Shown: positions 7,771 through 16,139, numbered from the stretch's first letter. The stretch is DNA of 44,089 nt from Clostridia bacterium (GCA_017614315.1 JAGACA010000012.1:1-44089), one strand, 5' to 3'. Translations and numbers: made by a program. Notes: generated by a model from the sequence alone, not told the origin.

Positions 7771-7802
7771 AAAAACCGCTTCGAAGAAGCGGTTTGTTTT
7801 TT
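7771..7802. terminator. bidirectional terminator between convergent genes
   Basis: AAACCGCTTC (7773-7782), loop GAA and GAAGCGGTTT (7786-7795) form a perfect 10-bp stem, with A5 on the left and T-rich sequence on the right. It can end both the zinc-ribbon gene and the minus-strand operon. Confidence 0.85.
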
Positions 7803-9135
7803 ATTCGCGGTGTTTTTTCAGGCTGTCGAGCAGCGTCTTCATGCGCGCGGCGTCCCGGTCGGTCGGGGCTTCGGTCATGTTGTAGCGCGCCTGTTCGTAG
7901 ATATCCCTGAATTCCGAAAGGTCGCCGCGGTTCACGCGGAGCGCCTTTTTGGTGCGGTCGTTTATGTTGCCGCAGGTGTCGGACGGCTTGATGCGTACCG
8001 GCACGCGGCGCAGGAAGCGCAAAAACTCGGCGTAGAGCCAGCGTATCCTGACGCGGGGATCGGGGCTCCGTTTCTTCGGCTTATCGGCGCGGTCCTTTTC
8101 ATCCTCGTCGTCCAGCGCCTCGCGGATCTCGTTGGGGTATCCCCTTCCGCGGGAGCCGCCGCGGTCGCGGAGCTTCTTTATGAGCTTCCTCAGCTCAATG
8201 ACGAGTATCACGATCAGCACCGCAGCCGCGATGCCGATCATTATGTAGACGAGCGTCTTATAAAGGCCGGTCTCCGCAGCCTCGTCGATCTTATACGACT
8301 CCGGCTCCAGCTCGGTGACCATGTTCGTCGGCAGAGGCATGAGGTCCTCGTCCGGCACCGGCGTGAGCTCGGGCTTGGTATCGTCGAACAGGGGCTTTTT
8401 GTTTGCCATGAGATCGAGCAGGCGATTGATCGCCCATAAGATCCAGCGGAACGCGGGGCGAACGACCTTGTTCATCAGCCAGACCAGCACATCGTGAAAA
8501 TACGGGCTGACGACGAATACCGCGGTAACGGCGGAGGCGTATATGACCACGTCGCGGAGCTGGCGGCGGTTGAAGGCCTTTTCGTTGACGCTGCCCTGCA
8601 TGCCGCGCAGGCCGCGCAGGAGGAGCACGCCCGTCATGAGCGTGATTATCGCTATGGGGATTATGCTGTCGAACGCCTTCCTCACGCGCTCCGTTTCGGC
8701 GGGCAGCATTATCTCCTCGGTAATGCCGATGAGTATCGAGAAATACACCGACGCGATCAGCGCGATCATGGCTATCACGGCGAAGCGGAATTTCGCGGCG
8801 AAATCATCGTGCGTCGTCCTGTGCTTGAGCGTGCTCATGAACAGCGCCGCGGCGAGCATGCCCATTAAATGCGCGAGATAATGAGCAACCGCGCACCTGA
8901 AAAGGAGCAGGAACAGGCAGCCCGCAAGGGCGGCGAGCACTCCGAGCAGCGCGAAGAGCGCTTCCCTTCCCGCGAGCTTCGGCATCGCATACGGCAGAAG
9001 CATGATGAGCAGGCCGAAATAGAGGCATGTGAACGCGGGGAGCGGCACGCCCTTCCCTGTTATGAGCGCGGCGATCAGCGCGAGCACGAGATATACGAGC
9101 GAGGTCGAAAACGCGGTGCGGAAGAATCTGTTCAT
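7801..9135 (-). CDS. polytopic membrane protein with DUF4129-like C-terminus, 444 aa
   Basis: Third gene of a moxR-DUF58 operon. About seven hydrophobic segments fill residues 10-215, followed by a loop, one more membrane segment near 285-310 and a charged cytoplasmic C-terminal region. The C-terminal part (IRWLYAEFLRFLRR to the FRDIYEQARYN motif) looks like the DUF4129 domain, which in related operons sits at the end of transglutaminase-like membrane proteins. No Cys-His-Asp transglutaminase core is visible, so this seems a shortened form of that partner. The ATG overlaps the DUF58 stop codon by 4 bases, implying translational coupling. The role is inferred from context as part of an envelope-associated MoxR system. 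Confidence 0.75.
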   Translation of the reverse strand: MNRFFRTAFSTSLVYLVLALIAALITGKGVPLPAFTCLYFGLLIMLLPYAMPKLAGREALFALLGVLAALAGCLFLLLFRCAVAHYLAHLMGMLAAALFMSTLKHRTTHDDFAAKFRFAVIAMIALIASVYFSILIGITEEIMLPAETERVRKAFDSIIPIAIITLMTGVLLLRGLRGMQGSVNEKAFNRRQLRDVVIYASAVTAVFVVSPYFHDVLVWLMNKVVRPAFRWILWAINRLLDLMANKKPLFDDTKPELTPVPDEDLMPLPTNMVTELEPESYKIDEAAETGLYKTLVYIMIGIAAAVLIVILVIELRKLIKKLRDRGGSRGRGYPNEIREALDDEDEKDRADKPKKRSPDPRVRIRWLYAEFLRFLRRVPVRIKPSDTCGNINDRTKKALRVNRGDLSEFRDIYEQARYNMTEAPTDRDAARMKTLLDSLKKHRE

Positions 9136-10253
9136 ACTGCCTGATCTCCTTCCGCGTCTGTATCGGAGGCCTCCTCCGGGGGCATGAGCTCGTCCGCGAA
9201 CAGTGTCACGACCTCGTCGCCCGTGTATTCGCGCGCCATTTCGATCGCATTGCGGACCTGATCGTCCTTATTCGTGGATACCAGTATGATCCTGTCCCTT
9301 TGATCGGAATCGGAGCAGACCTCGCGCATGAGCTGTTCGACGGAGCAGACATAGCCGTTTCCGGCGGAGCCGAGCGCATAGAGTATGCGGCTGAACGAGC
9401 CGCCCATGCCGCCGGAGCTCGAGAACCTGACGGGCTCGTTCGATATCGTGGCGTTGGTGATCAGGCGGTAGCCGATAAGCCGCTTCTCAAGCGTCTCGCA
9501 CAGGGTGCGGACGAGCGAGAAGCAGAACTCCTGCCTGTCGTGATGGGAATCGAACTGGCCGTGGAACTGCGTGTCGAGGACTATCGTGAGTGTGTACTGC
9601 CACACGGGATCGAACTGCTTTACTATCAGCTTGCTGCGGACGGCGGTCTGCGTCCAGCTGATCTGCCGCATGGGCTCCCTGCCGGTATAGTCCCTGTATT
9701 CGTTTACGGAGATGGGATCTTCGAGAAGCTGCTTTCTCATCGCGATCTCGTCGATCGCGTTCGTGAACGCCTTTATCAGATCGTCGTTTTCGATCTTCGG
9801 CGGGTACACAACTATTCTGGCGTCATTGTCCCTTCTGAACCTGTACTCGTGCAGGCCGAGGAAATCGCCTGCGTTGAAATCCGCAAAGGAGAAGCAGTAC
9901 TCCCCCCGCTCGGATATGGACGCGCGCAGATAGCGCTTGACCTGCTGGCGGCCGCGGATTATGACCGTGCTGTTATAGATGCGGTGCTCCTTCGTAAGCA
10001 CTTTTACGTTGTACTGTTCCGCCTCCAGCACCTCGAGCTTCATGGGAAAATGCTCCTCCACGCGCAGAGACGGCGACGGGGCGTGACCGCGGTTCGACAC
10101 GGTGCTGTAGACGAGGAACGCCTCCCCCGGCTCGCACGCGCGGACCGAAGGCCTGCATTCATAGCCTATTTCCCGGCAGTTCTGCGCGCGCCAGACGGAG
10201 TACCTCTGAATGGCGAGCGCGACCAGTATGACGATTATAAAAAGCAGCGGCAT
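9132..10253 (-). CDS. DUF58 domain protein, 373 aa (MoxR partner)
   Basis: DUF58 proteins accompany MoxR ATPases and carry a von Willebrand A-like fold. An N-terminal hydrophobic segment (residues 2-17) anchors the protein. The family signature is EYRDYTGREPMRQISWTQTA (about residues 185-204), followed by a hydrophobic strand with an Asp (TLTIVLDTQF) typical of the metal-site region. The gene starts 19 bases after moxR and overlaps the next gene by 4 bases. The ribosome binding site before ATG 10253 is weak, so coupling to moxR translation is likely. The molecular function of the family is not established; links to cell-envelope stress and chaperone roles are reported. Confidence 0.88.
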   Translation of the reverse strand: MPLLFIIVILVALAIQRYSVWRAQNCREIGYECRPSVRACEPGEAFLVYSTVSNRGHAPSPSLRVEEHFPMKLEVLEAEQYNVKVLTKEHRIYNSTVIIRGRQQVKRYLRASISERGEYCFSFADFNAGDFLGLHEYRFRRDNDARIVVYPPKIENDDLIKAFTNAIDEIAMRKQLLEDPISVNEYRDYTGREPMRQISWTQTAVRSKLIVKQFDPVWQYTLTIVLDTQFHGQFDSHHDRQEFCFSLVRTLCETLEKRLIGYRLITNATISNEPVRFSSSGGMGGSFSRILYALGSAGNGYVCSVEQLMREVCSDSDQRDRIILVSTNKDDQVRNAIEMAREYTGDEVVTLFADELMPPEEASDTDAEGDQAV

Positions 10254-10272
10254 ATGAGCTTGCGAATTCAGA

Positions 10273-11214
10273 TCATTCCTCTGTGGGAACTGCTACGCCC
10301 TCCAGCATCGTCCTGAAAGTCTCTTCCGATTCCATACTGCCGACCGCAGTCCTGTAATGCAGTCTGTGCGCGAGGACGTACGGCGCGAGCATCTTAACGT
10401 CGTCGGGCGTGACGAAGCCGCGTCCGGAGAAGGCGGCGTACGCGCGAGCCGTCCTGCAGAGCGCTATCGTTCCGCGGACGGATGCGCCGATGTTGAAGCG
10501 GGAATCGTTCCTGGTCCTGTCGACGATGTCCATGATATAGTTCATGACCGCGTCGCTTATCGAGACGGAGTCGAGCTCGGCACGGAGCTTGAGCGTCTCC
10601 TCCTCGGAAACGACGGGCTCTATGCCGGCGATGATGGTCTCGGTATCCTGCCGGAGCGCAACGCCGATCTCCTCGCTGCGCTGCATGTAGCCGAGCTTGA
10701 TCCTCATCATGAAGCGGTCGAGCTGCGCCTCGGGCAGCGGGAAGGTGCCGAAGGATTCGATCGGGTTCTGCGTCGCCGCGACCATGAAGGTGCTGCCGAG
10801 TTCGCGCGTCACGCCGTCGACGGAGACCTGACGCTCCGCCATGGCCTCGAGAAGGCTCGACTGGGTGCGCGGAGTCGCGCGGTTGATCTCGTCCGCGAGC
10901 ACCATGCTCGCAAACACGGGGCCGGGGCGGAACTCGAATTCGCCGGTTTTCAGATTATAGAAATTGATGCCGGTAACGTCGCTGGGCATTACGTCCGGCG
11001 TAAACTGTATGCGCTTGAAGCTGCCGCCCGTCGCCCTTGAGAACGCGCGGAAAAGCATCGTTTTGCCGGTGCCGGGGACGTCCTCCAAAAGAATATGACC
11101 GCCGCAAAGATAACAAACGGCGATCAGGGTGATCTCATTTTTCTTGCCGACAATGGCCCTGGAGCAGGCATCGACGATGCGGTCGCGATAGGAAACGAAA
11201 TCCTGAACTGACAT
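10273..11214 (-). CDS. MoxR family AAA+ ATPase, 313 aa
   Basis: A AAA+ ATPase thought to act as a chaperone that remodels or inserts cofactors into partner proteins. Walker A is DVPGTGKT (residues 45-52), Walker B is MVLADEINR (104-112), and sensor 1 is AATQNP (146-151). An LLEAMAERQVSVDG segment is diagnostic of the MoxR branch. The length is normal. A GGAGG lies 6 bases before the ATG and a consensus promoter lies about 45 bases upstream. It leads the operon moxR, DUF58 gene, membrane protein gene. Confidence 0.93.
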   Translation of the reverse strand: MSVQDFVSYRDRIVDACSRAIVGKKNEITLIAVCYLCGGHILLEDVPGTGKTMLFRAFSRATGGSFKRIQFTPDVMPSDVTGINFYNLKTGEFEFRPGPVFASMVLADEINRATPRTQSSLLEAMAERQVSVDGVTRELGSTFMVAATQNPIESFGTFPLPEAQLDRFMMRIKLGYMQRSEEIGVALRQDTETIIAGIEPVVSEEETLKLRAELDSVSISDAVMNYIMDIVDRTRNDSRFNIGASVRGTIALCRTARAYAAFSGRGFVTPDDVKMLAPYVLAHRLHYRTAVGSMESEETFRTMLEGVAVPTEE

Positions 11215-11255
11215 AAATAACCTCCGAAAGGGAAATGCTTAAGATGACTTTATTG

Positions 11256-11284
11256 ATTATACTGTCCAAAGGCCGTTATGTCAA
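11256..11284 (-). promoter_or_regulatory. promoter of the moxR operon
   Basis: On the minus strand TTGACA (11284-11279), 17 bp, TATAAT (11261-11256): both boxes match consensus exactly. It lies between the stop codon of the membrane protein gene at 11296 and moxR. Confidence 0.9.
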
Positions 11285-11295
11285 GCCGCGGGGGT

Positions 11296-11784
11296 TCAGG
11301 CCTTCAGGTTCCCGTACACGTGTATGAAATGCACCGCGAGGAACGCGAGCCCCAGCACGGCAAGGGGATGATTCCGTCTCCACAGGCCGATCGCCGTATA
11401 GTATAACGGCGGCAGGATCACGATGAACAGCATCATCACGAACACCGTCCTGAGCCCCGAAAAATACAGTCCCCAGCCCAGAAAGTTAAGGGCTAAGATC
11501 GCCGCCGCGGCTGAAAAGAAGAGCTTTTCGCGCCCGGTCGATACGGAGAACGGCTTCGCGTCCCCGTGCACGATGAATATCATCACGGCGACGCAGAGCG
11601 AGCCGAGTATCTTTTCGATCACGTCGAGCGCCGCCGAGGTCTCGGTCATCTCCATTACGGGATTCGTTTCAAGCCTGAAAAGAGGCATTATCAAATAAGG
11701 GATCTCCTGCAGTAAGAACGCAAGGATCCCCAACGCCCAAAATCCGAAATATTGCTTTTTTATTATCCTGAACCAGCGAACCAT
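11296..11784 (-). CDS. small integral membrane protein, 162 aa, unknown family
   Basis: Five hydrophobic segments are visible (about residues 13-33, 58-76, 88-108, 112-132, 140-156), with a basic N-terminus (MVRWFRIIKKQ). I recognise no enzyme motif or transporter signature. It follows the SDR gene at 11810 by 25 bases on the same strand, so it may be co-transcribed with it. A moxR promoter follows its stop codon closely. Confidence 0.6.
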   Translation of the reverse strand: MVRWFRIIKKQYFGFWALGILAFLLQEIPYLIMPLFRLETNPVMEMTETSAALDVIEKILGSLCVAVMIFIVHGDAKPFSVSTGREKLFFSAAAAILALNFLGWGLYFSGLRTVFVMMLFIVILPPLYYTAIGLWRRNHPLAVLGLAFLAVHFIHVYGNLKA

Positions 11785-11809
11785 CCTCTTCTTCTCCCGA
11801 TGCTTACCG

Positions 11810-12766
11810 TCATTCGTTTATCCCGAGCTCTTTTTTCGCTTGCTTCGTCGGTTTGAATGCCTCGATCTCCTTTTCGGTAAACCGGATGAGCTCGTCCGCG
11901 CCGGTTTTGACCTTCCGCGGAAGGCGGTTGAGCTTCGGATACCCATAGCAGTCGAAAGCGATATGCGGCCCGACGAGCGAGCCGGGCTTTACATCGTGCG
12001 AGACCAGGTACGCGAACGACAGCGAGGACTTCTCCGGCGAGTTGAAAAACGGCCGCGCTGCGCCCGAGATGCGGGTCGCCCACGCCCCGAGCGCGTTGAG
12101 CCCGAGCGGCGTTACGGCGACGCCGGGATGGTTCATCTCGACGCGGATGTTGCTTCCCTTCATCCTTTCAGCCAGCGCATAAGTGTATCTCGCGAGGCAG
12201 ACCTTCGAGCGGGCGTAGACGGCGAGGCTGCGCGGGTTCTTCGTCATGAAGAAATCGTCGTAATCGACCTTGCCCGCGATCTTCGTTACCACCGATACCG
12301 TGTTGACGTACAGGACTTCGTGTGAAAGGGCGGTCAGATACGGCATGAGCTTTTCGGTCAGGTAATACACGCCTATGTAGTTCGTGCCGATGACGAGGTC
12401 GAAGCCGTCCTCGGTCTTTTCCCCCGGATGATGGAACGCGCCCGCGTTGTTCACGAACGCCCATACGTCCGTCCCGCTCTCCTCAAGCCCGTCAACGAAT
12501 GCGTCGATGGAGGCGAAGCTCGCCATGTCGAGCTTCATCACCTTTACGGATGCGTCCGGGCGATCAATCAAGAGCTCGTCCCGCGCGGCGTCGGCCTTTT
12601 TCTCGTTTCTGCAGGCGAGTATCACGTCGGCGCCGAGGCATACAGCGGTTTCCGCGGTTTTGAAGCCCACGCCGCTGTTCGCGCCCGTCACGACGACGGT
12701 TTTCCCTTTAAGCGACACGCCGCAGTTTTCTTTAAGCCATTTTTCGGTTTTTTCGGAAAGACTCAT
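11810..12766 (-). CDS. short-chain dehydrogenase/reductase, 318 aa
   Basis: An NAD(P)-dependent oxidoreductase of the SDR class. TGANSGVG (the TGxxxGxG cofactor motif), VNNAG and the catalytic YARSK (YxxxK) are all present. The length and C-terminal extension resemble retinol-dehydrogenase/WW-domain-oxidoreductase-like SDRs. The ATG at 12766 is preferred. An alternative GTG at 12793 is in frame and overlaps the stop codon of a small upstream frame (GTGA), so a coupled start adding 9 residues is possible. Between the two starts sits a 12-bp palindrome. The substrate is unknown. The membrane protein at 11784 follows by 25 bases. Confidence 0.85.
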   Translation of the reverse strand: MSLSEKTEKWLKENCGVSLKGKTVVVTGANSGVGFKTAETAVCLGADVILACRNEKKADAARDELLIDRPDASVKVMKLDMASFASIDAFVDGLEESGTDVWAFVNNAGAFHHPGEKTEDGFDLVIGTNYIGVYYLTEKLMPYLTALSHEVLYVNTVSVVTKIAGKVDYDDFFMTKNPRSLAVYARSKVCLARYTYALAERMKGSNIRVEMNHPGVAVTPLGLNALGAWATRISGAARPFFNSPEKSSLSFAYLVSHDVKPGSLVGPHIAFDCYGYPKLNRLPRKVKTGADELIRFTEKEIEAFKPTKQAKKELGINE

Positions 12767-12768
12767 AT

Positions 12769-12780
12769 ATCGGTACCGAT
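12769..12780. repeat. 12-bp perfect palindrome before the SDR start
   Basis: ATCGGTACCGAT is an exact palindrome lying 2 bases upstream of ATG 12766 and inside the alternative longer frame. It could be an operator-like site or simply chance; no promoter was placed around it. Confidence 0.3.
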
Positions 12781-12789
12781 CCCTTTTTA

Positions 12790-12867
12790 TCACAGCTTGA
12801 GCTCGAATACGCCGCAGAAGTTGTCGTAAGCAGGTTTTTCAATACGGGTCTGCATTTTACGCACCAT
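12790..12867 (-). CDS. possible 25-aa small protein or gene remnant
   Basis: The frame runs from ATG 12867 to TGA at 12790 on the minus strand and gives a 25-residue product ending FCGVFELKL. AGGGG lies 5 bases before the ATG, a good ribosome binding site, and the stop codon overlaps the GTG alternative start of the SDR (GTGA). It could be a real leader-type small protein coupled to the SDR, or the 3' remnant of a lost gene. I do not recognise the sequence. Confidence 0.35.
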   Translation of the reverse strand: MVRKMQTRIEKPAYDNFCGVFELKL

Positions 12868-12892
12868 AGTTTCCCCTTGGATCCAGGATGAT

Positions 12893-13336
12893 TCATATCG
12901 TCAAAACGAGCTCCGACTCGTCCTCATCCTCTGCTCCCGTCGCGCGAAAGCCCATTTTCTCGTAAAGCTTTCTTGCGATGGGGTTCCGCTTGTTGACGGT
13001 CAGGGCGACCCTGTTCGAATCGCCGAACGGCTTCGTCCTGATAAAGTCGAGCGCAAGGCGGAGCGCCTCTTTGCCGAAGCCGCGCCCCTGCTCCTTTTCG
13101 TCGATCATCATGTGCCAGATATCGTACTCGGGCACGTCATAGTCGTATATCACCATGACGTAGCCGACCATCTTACCGTCCGCGTATATCCCGAACGGCC
13201 GGCACTGATCCCTGTAAACGTACGCCTGCGCGAGGCTCCGTATCGGGTGGGACACGAAAGCCTCCTGCCCCGGCGCAAGTTTAAGAGCGAACGCGTCAAG
13301 GAAGTTTTCCTCCGTTATGGGCCTGAGCTCGACCAT
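12893..13336 (-). CDS. GNAT acetyltransferase, 147 aa (spermine/spermidine acetyltransferase-like)
   Basis: Layout matches the PaiA/BltD type: an N-terminal MVELRPITEENF strand-helix, then WHMMIDEKEQGRGFGKEALR with the acetyl-CoA signature Q-G-R-G-F-G (residues 83-88), and a C-terminal RKLYEKMGFRATG. The subfamily often acetylates polyamines, but the substrate here is not proven. It has its own promoter (13393-13421), separating it from the acetyltransferase genes further upstream. It is the closest intact relative in the window of the decayed gene at 2055. Confidence 0.85.
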   Translation of the reverse strand: MVELRPITEENFLDAFALKLAPGQEAFVSHPIRSLAQAYVYRDQCRPFGIYADGKMVGYVMVIYDYDVPEYDIWHMMIDEKEQGRGFGKEALRLALDFIRTKPFGDSNRVALTVNKRNPIARKLYEKMGFRATGAEDEDESELVLTI

Positions 13337-13392
13337 GTCTGCCTCCCCAAAAGCGCCGTCCGGCCCCGCCGGATACGGCCTGTTCCGGTAAG

Positions 13393-13421
13393 ATTATAAC
13401 CCCCCGCCGAGGCGCGGTCAA
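13393..13421 (-). promoter_or_regulatory. promoter of the polyamine-type acetyltransferase gene
   Basis: Minus strand TTGACC (13421-13416), 17 bp, TATAAT (13398-13393), about 55 bases before ATG 13336. Confidence 0.8.
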
Positions 13422-13436
13422 TGATTAAAACCCGCA

Positions 13437-13901
13437 TCAGACCTTCGGGAGCGATTTGTGCATAAGGTATCTGTCGCCGTCGTCCCTGAAAACGGAATAG
13501 CCCTTTCTTTCGTAAAGGCGGAACGCCCGCACGTTCGATTTCGCGACGTGGAAAACGACGTCGGGTATCCCCAGTTCCAGCGCGTATGTCTCCGCAAGTT
13601 CAATGAGCGCGGAGCCTACGCCCCGTCCCCTGTGAGCCGCCGTGACGGAAAGGTCGTCGAGATAGACGTAGCCTTCCGCGCGGTACACCTCGACGGAGAG
13701 ATAGGCTATGACCTCGCTCCCGAGCTCCGCGGCGTAAATCAGATCCTCGCGGTCCGAAAAGAACTTGTCGAGGTACCCTTCGGGGTAGCCCTCCGCATCG
13801 TCGGCGCCGCAGACGGAGCGGAGCATCTCCTTGAAAAGCTCCCGGATCGCCGCTTCGTCCTCGGGCGCCGCAAGCCTTATTTCGTACCGTGCGCCGTTCA
13901 T
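13437..13901 (-). CDS. GNAT acetyltransferase, 154 aa
   Basis: A single-domain acetyl-CoA-dependent N-acetyltransferase. Motif A lies at about residues 84-100 (LSVTAAHRGRGVGSALI), with R-G-R-G-V-G at 91-96. The C-terminal FRLYERKGYSVFRD segment is the usual acceptor-side helix and strand. The start overlaps the stop codon of the upstream acetyltransferase by 4 bases, so translation is coupled. It is the last gene of the long minus-strand series before the promoter at 13393. Confidence 0.87.
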   Translation of the reverse strand: MNGARYEIRLAAPEDEAAIRELFKEMLRSVCGADDAEGYPEGYLDKFFSDREDLIYAAELGSEVIAYLSVEVYRAEGYVYLDDLSVTAAHRGRGVGSALIELAETYALELGIPDVVFHVAKSNVRAFRLYERKGYSVFRDDGDRYLMHKSLPKV

Positions 13902-14455
13902 TTTTCTTCTCCTGCGGACCGTTTCAGCTCAAACCAGTCCTCTTTCGTCATCAGGTTCACATGACCCTTTCGCGTCTCGCCCATCTGCCTGACGGGAACG
14001 TCGTCCGTCGTCCACTGATACTTGAACCCCAGCTTTTCCTGAACGCGCTTCGACTTTTCGTTGCCGTCGTAATAGCCGCACCACACGCGCTCGAGCTTAA
14101 GATCCTCGAAGGCGCGGCGGAGAAGCTCGCGCGCGGCCTCCGGCATTATGCCGCGTCCCCAGTAGGGCACGCCCAGCCAGTAGCCGAGCTCCGCCTCGTC
14201 GTCCTTCACCGCAAGATCCGTCCTGTTAAGCCCGATGCTGCCTATGAGGCGTCCGGTCTCCTTAAGGACTATCGCGTACGATTCGGGAACGGCAAGGAGG
14301 ACATCGCGGATTATCTGTCTTGACTGCTCTGCGTTCTCATGAGGCGGCCATCCCGCCGCGGGTCCCACGCGGGGATCCTTTGCGTATTCATAACACGCTT
14401 CCGCGTCCGATTCGTCCCACGGACGGAGCATCAGTCTTTCGGTGTACAGGATCAT
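13898..14455 (-). CDS. GNAT acetyltransferase, RimJ/RimL type, 185 aa
   Basis: The N-terminal YTERLMLRPWDESDAEACY is characteristic of the RimJ/RimL branch, which modifies protein N-termini or small molecules. Motif A is ELGYWLGVPYWGRGIMPEA, and a later KSKRVQEKLGFKYQ is typical of the branch. Start and stop each overlap the neighbouring genes by 4 bases (methyltransferase upstream, acetyltransferase downstream), so the three genes form a tightly coupled unit. Confidence 0.88.
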   Translation of the reverse strand: MILYTERLMLRPWDESDAEACYEYAKDPRVGPAAGWPPHENAEQSRQIIRDVLLAVPESYAIVLKETGRLIGSIGLNRTDLAVKDDEAELGYWLGVPYWGRGIMPEAARELLRRAFEDLKLERVWCGYYDGNEKSKRVQEKLGFKYQWTTDDVPVRQMGETRKGHVNLMTKEDWFELKRSAGEEK

Positions 14456-15129
14456 ACCGTCGCCTCTGTTTTTTCTTCTTTTGCCGTCGCTTTGAGCGTA
14501 TATGTCGCGCCCCAGTTTTTCAACACCTCGACCGACGCGAAGCCGGCCTCCATTAGAGCTTCCGTTTCGTGTCCGACGGTCAGGGGCGTGTCGTAATGAT
14601 AAAACTCTCCGTCCCCGACGCTCTGTTCCTTTTTAAGGCGGACGAGCTCCGCGCGGCGCGAACGCTCCTCCTCTTCGTTCAAAGCAAAGCAGTCCGTCAG
14701 TATGAAGTACCCGCCGGGCTTCAGCGCCTTCCGCACCTTTAGGTAAAGGGGGATCTTTTCCTCTTTCGTGAAATGATGGAGCGATTCTGCCGACACCGCC
14801 GCGTCGAAGGCGCTCTCACCGAAGGGCACGTCGAAATACGAGCCGAGTATCAGCGTCATGGACTTGTCGGGGAACTTTTTTCTAAGCTCGCCGAGCATGC
14901 CCGGCGCAAGATCCACGCCCATAATATGCGCCGTGGGCTCGATCGCGAAATAAGGATCGAGCTCCAGTCCCGTGCCGCAGCCGAGATCGAGTACGCGCGC
15001 GCCGGGAAAGCGCGGCAGGCATTCCGCGGTGAAGGGATAGAATTCCCGCGCGGAATCGATGGTCGTGAGCTGATGCTCCTCGTATCCCTCCAAACGGGAA
15101 TCGAAGAATTCCCCCATCTTTTCAAGCAT
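14452..15129 (-). CDS. class I SAM-dependent methyltransferase, 225 aa
   Basis: The S-adenosylmethionine-binding motif I is VLDLGCGTGLELD (residues 46-58), followed by an acidic strand end (IMGVDLAPGML) and SAESLHHFTKEEK, then KALKPGGYFILTD, the motif III/post-III region. The N-terminal cap and the absence of a nucleic-acid binding region suggest a small-molecule methyltransferase; the substrate is unknown. GAGGTAACG precedes the ATG. It lies between GNAT genes: 43 bases after one, and overlapping the next by 4 bases. Confidence 0.88.
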   Translation of the reverse strand: MLEKMGEFFDSRLEGYEEHQLTTIDSAREFYPFTAECLPRFPGARVLDLGCGTGLELDPYFAIEPTAHIMGVDLAPGMLGELRKKFPDKSMTLILGSYFDVPFGESAFDAAVSAESLHHFTKEEKIPLYLKVRKALKPGGYFILTDCFALNEEEERSRRAELVRLKKEQSVGDGEFYHYDTPLTVGHETEALMEAGFASVEVLKNWGATYTLKATAKEEKTEATV

Positions 15130-15172
15130 TTTCGTTACCTCAAACGATTTTTTCGTATGTCGGGGATCGGGC

Positions 15173-15616
15173 TCAAACGCTGAGGATATATGTCAGCGTG
15201 TCCCTGCCTCTGGAGTTTTTGCAGACCTTTCCGTCCGTCTTAAAGCCGAGCTTTTCGTGCAGCGCGATGCTCGCAGCGTTGTCCGCCCTCACCTGATTGC
15301 GGACAGTCCCGTATCCGCGTTCCCGGGCGATACCGACGGCGAGCCTCACGCCTTCCGAGGCGTAACCTTTACCCCTTTCGTCGGGGAACACCTCCGCGCC
15401 GATCGAGGCCTCGCTCTCCGTCTGCTCATAAACCGAAACGCAGCCCACGACCGCGCCGTCCGCGGTTATCGCGAACATGCCGAAATACCTGCCGCGGTAC
15501 TTTTCCGTTTCCCACGCCTCGATCATCCCGCGCACCTCCTCAATGGAGGCGTCGGGATACATTTTTTCGCGTATTTCCGCTGCGTCGCCGTATGTGAACC
15601 GACGAAGTCCTGTCAT
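15173..15616 (-). CDS. GNAT acetyltransferase, 147 aa
   Basis: Start ATG 15616 is chosen because GGAGGG lies 3-4 bases upstream and the sequence upstream in this frame is antisense-like and lacks family similarity. The N-terminus LRRFTYGDAAEIREKMYP is a Rim-like cap. Motif A is SIGAEVFPDERGKGYASEG, with R-G-K-G-Y-A. ALHEKLGFKTDGK forms the C-terminal element. The ATG overlaps the stop of the GyrI-like gene by 4 bases (ATGA). Confidence 0.85.
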   Translation of the reverse strand: MTGLRRFTYGDAAEIREKMYPDASIEEVRGMIEAWETEKYRGRYFGMFAITADGAVVGCVSVYEQTESEASIGAEVFPDERGKGYASEGVRLAVGIARERGYGTVRNQVRADNAASIALHEKLGFKTDGKVCKNSRGRDTLTYILSV

Positions 15617-16098
15617 TTTCCCTCCGCGGGCGGTCGTTTTTCGGACGCGCCGTCCTCTTTGACCGGTACCCAGATGGATACCCGCATCTCGTCCGAGCCG
15701 TCTTCCGGCGGGAGGTACGCCTCTATGTCGTACTCCCCGGCGACGGAATACCCCTTGAGCGCGGGCAGCCATTCCGACCAGATCTTCGTGTTCGTGTCCT
15801 GCAGGGTCTCGATAGTGCAGGGGAACTCCGCCCAGAGACTTTCGGGTATCACGCGGGTCTCGCAGCCCTCGGGGATATCCTCCCACGGGAAATACAGATC
15901 CGCGATCCAGTAATCGAACTCATTGTTCTCCATATCGACGCAGAGTCCGAAGGTGCCCATAACGGGACGCTTTTCGCCCTTTGAGAGAAGCTCATCCCAG
16001 AACTTCGGTATCTCCCGGCAGCTCGTGTCCGAGTTAAAACGCCTCTTGATACCGACGACAGTGAACTGCGCCCTTTTTACGATACGATGATCCGACAT
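15613..16098 (-). CDS. GyrI-like / AraC effector-binding domain protein, 161 aa
   Basis: A stand-alone small-molecule binding domain of the GyrI/SOUL type, the same fold as the C-terminal sensor of AraC/MerR-type multidrug regulators such as Rob and BmrR. The N-terminal ...VVGIKRRF strand, an IPKFWDELL helix, GTFGLCVDM and a C-terminal SVAGEYDIEAYLPPE with MRVSIWVPV match this layout. No helix-turn-helix is present. Such proteins may bind drugs or hydrolyse cyclopropanoids. Here it is coupled by a 4-base overlap to an acetyltransferase, in line with small-molecule handling. Confidence 0.75.
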   Translation of the reverse strand: MSDHRIVKRAQFTVVGIKRRFNSDTSCREIPKFWDELLSKGEKRPVMGTFGLCVDMENNEFDYWIADLYFPWEDIPEGCETRVIPESLWAEFPCTIETLQDTNTKIWSEWLPALKGYSVAGEYDIEAYLPPEDGSDEMRVSIWVPVKEDGASEKRPPAEGK

Positions 16099-16139
16099 GA
16101 TACTGACCTCCGAAAGATAATGATGACCGGCGGCTTTTT

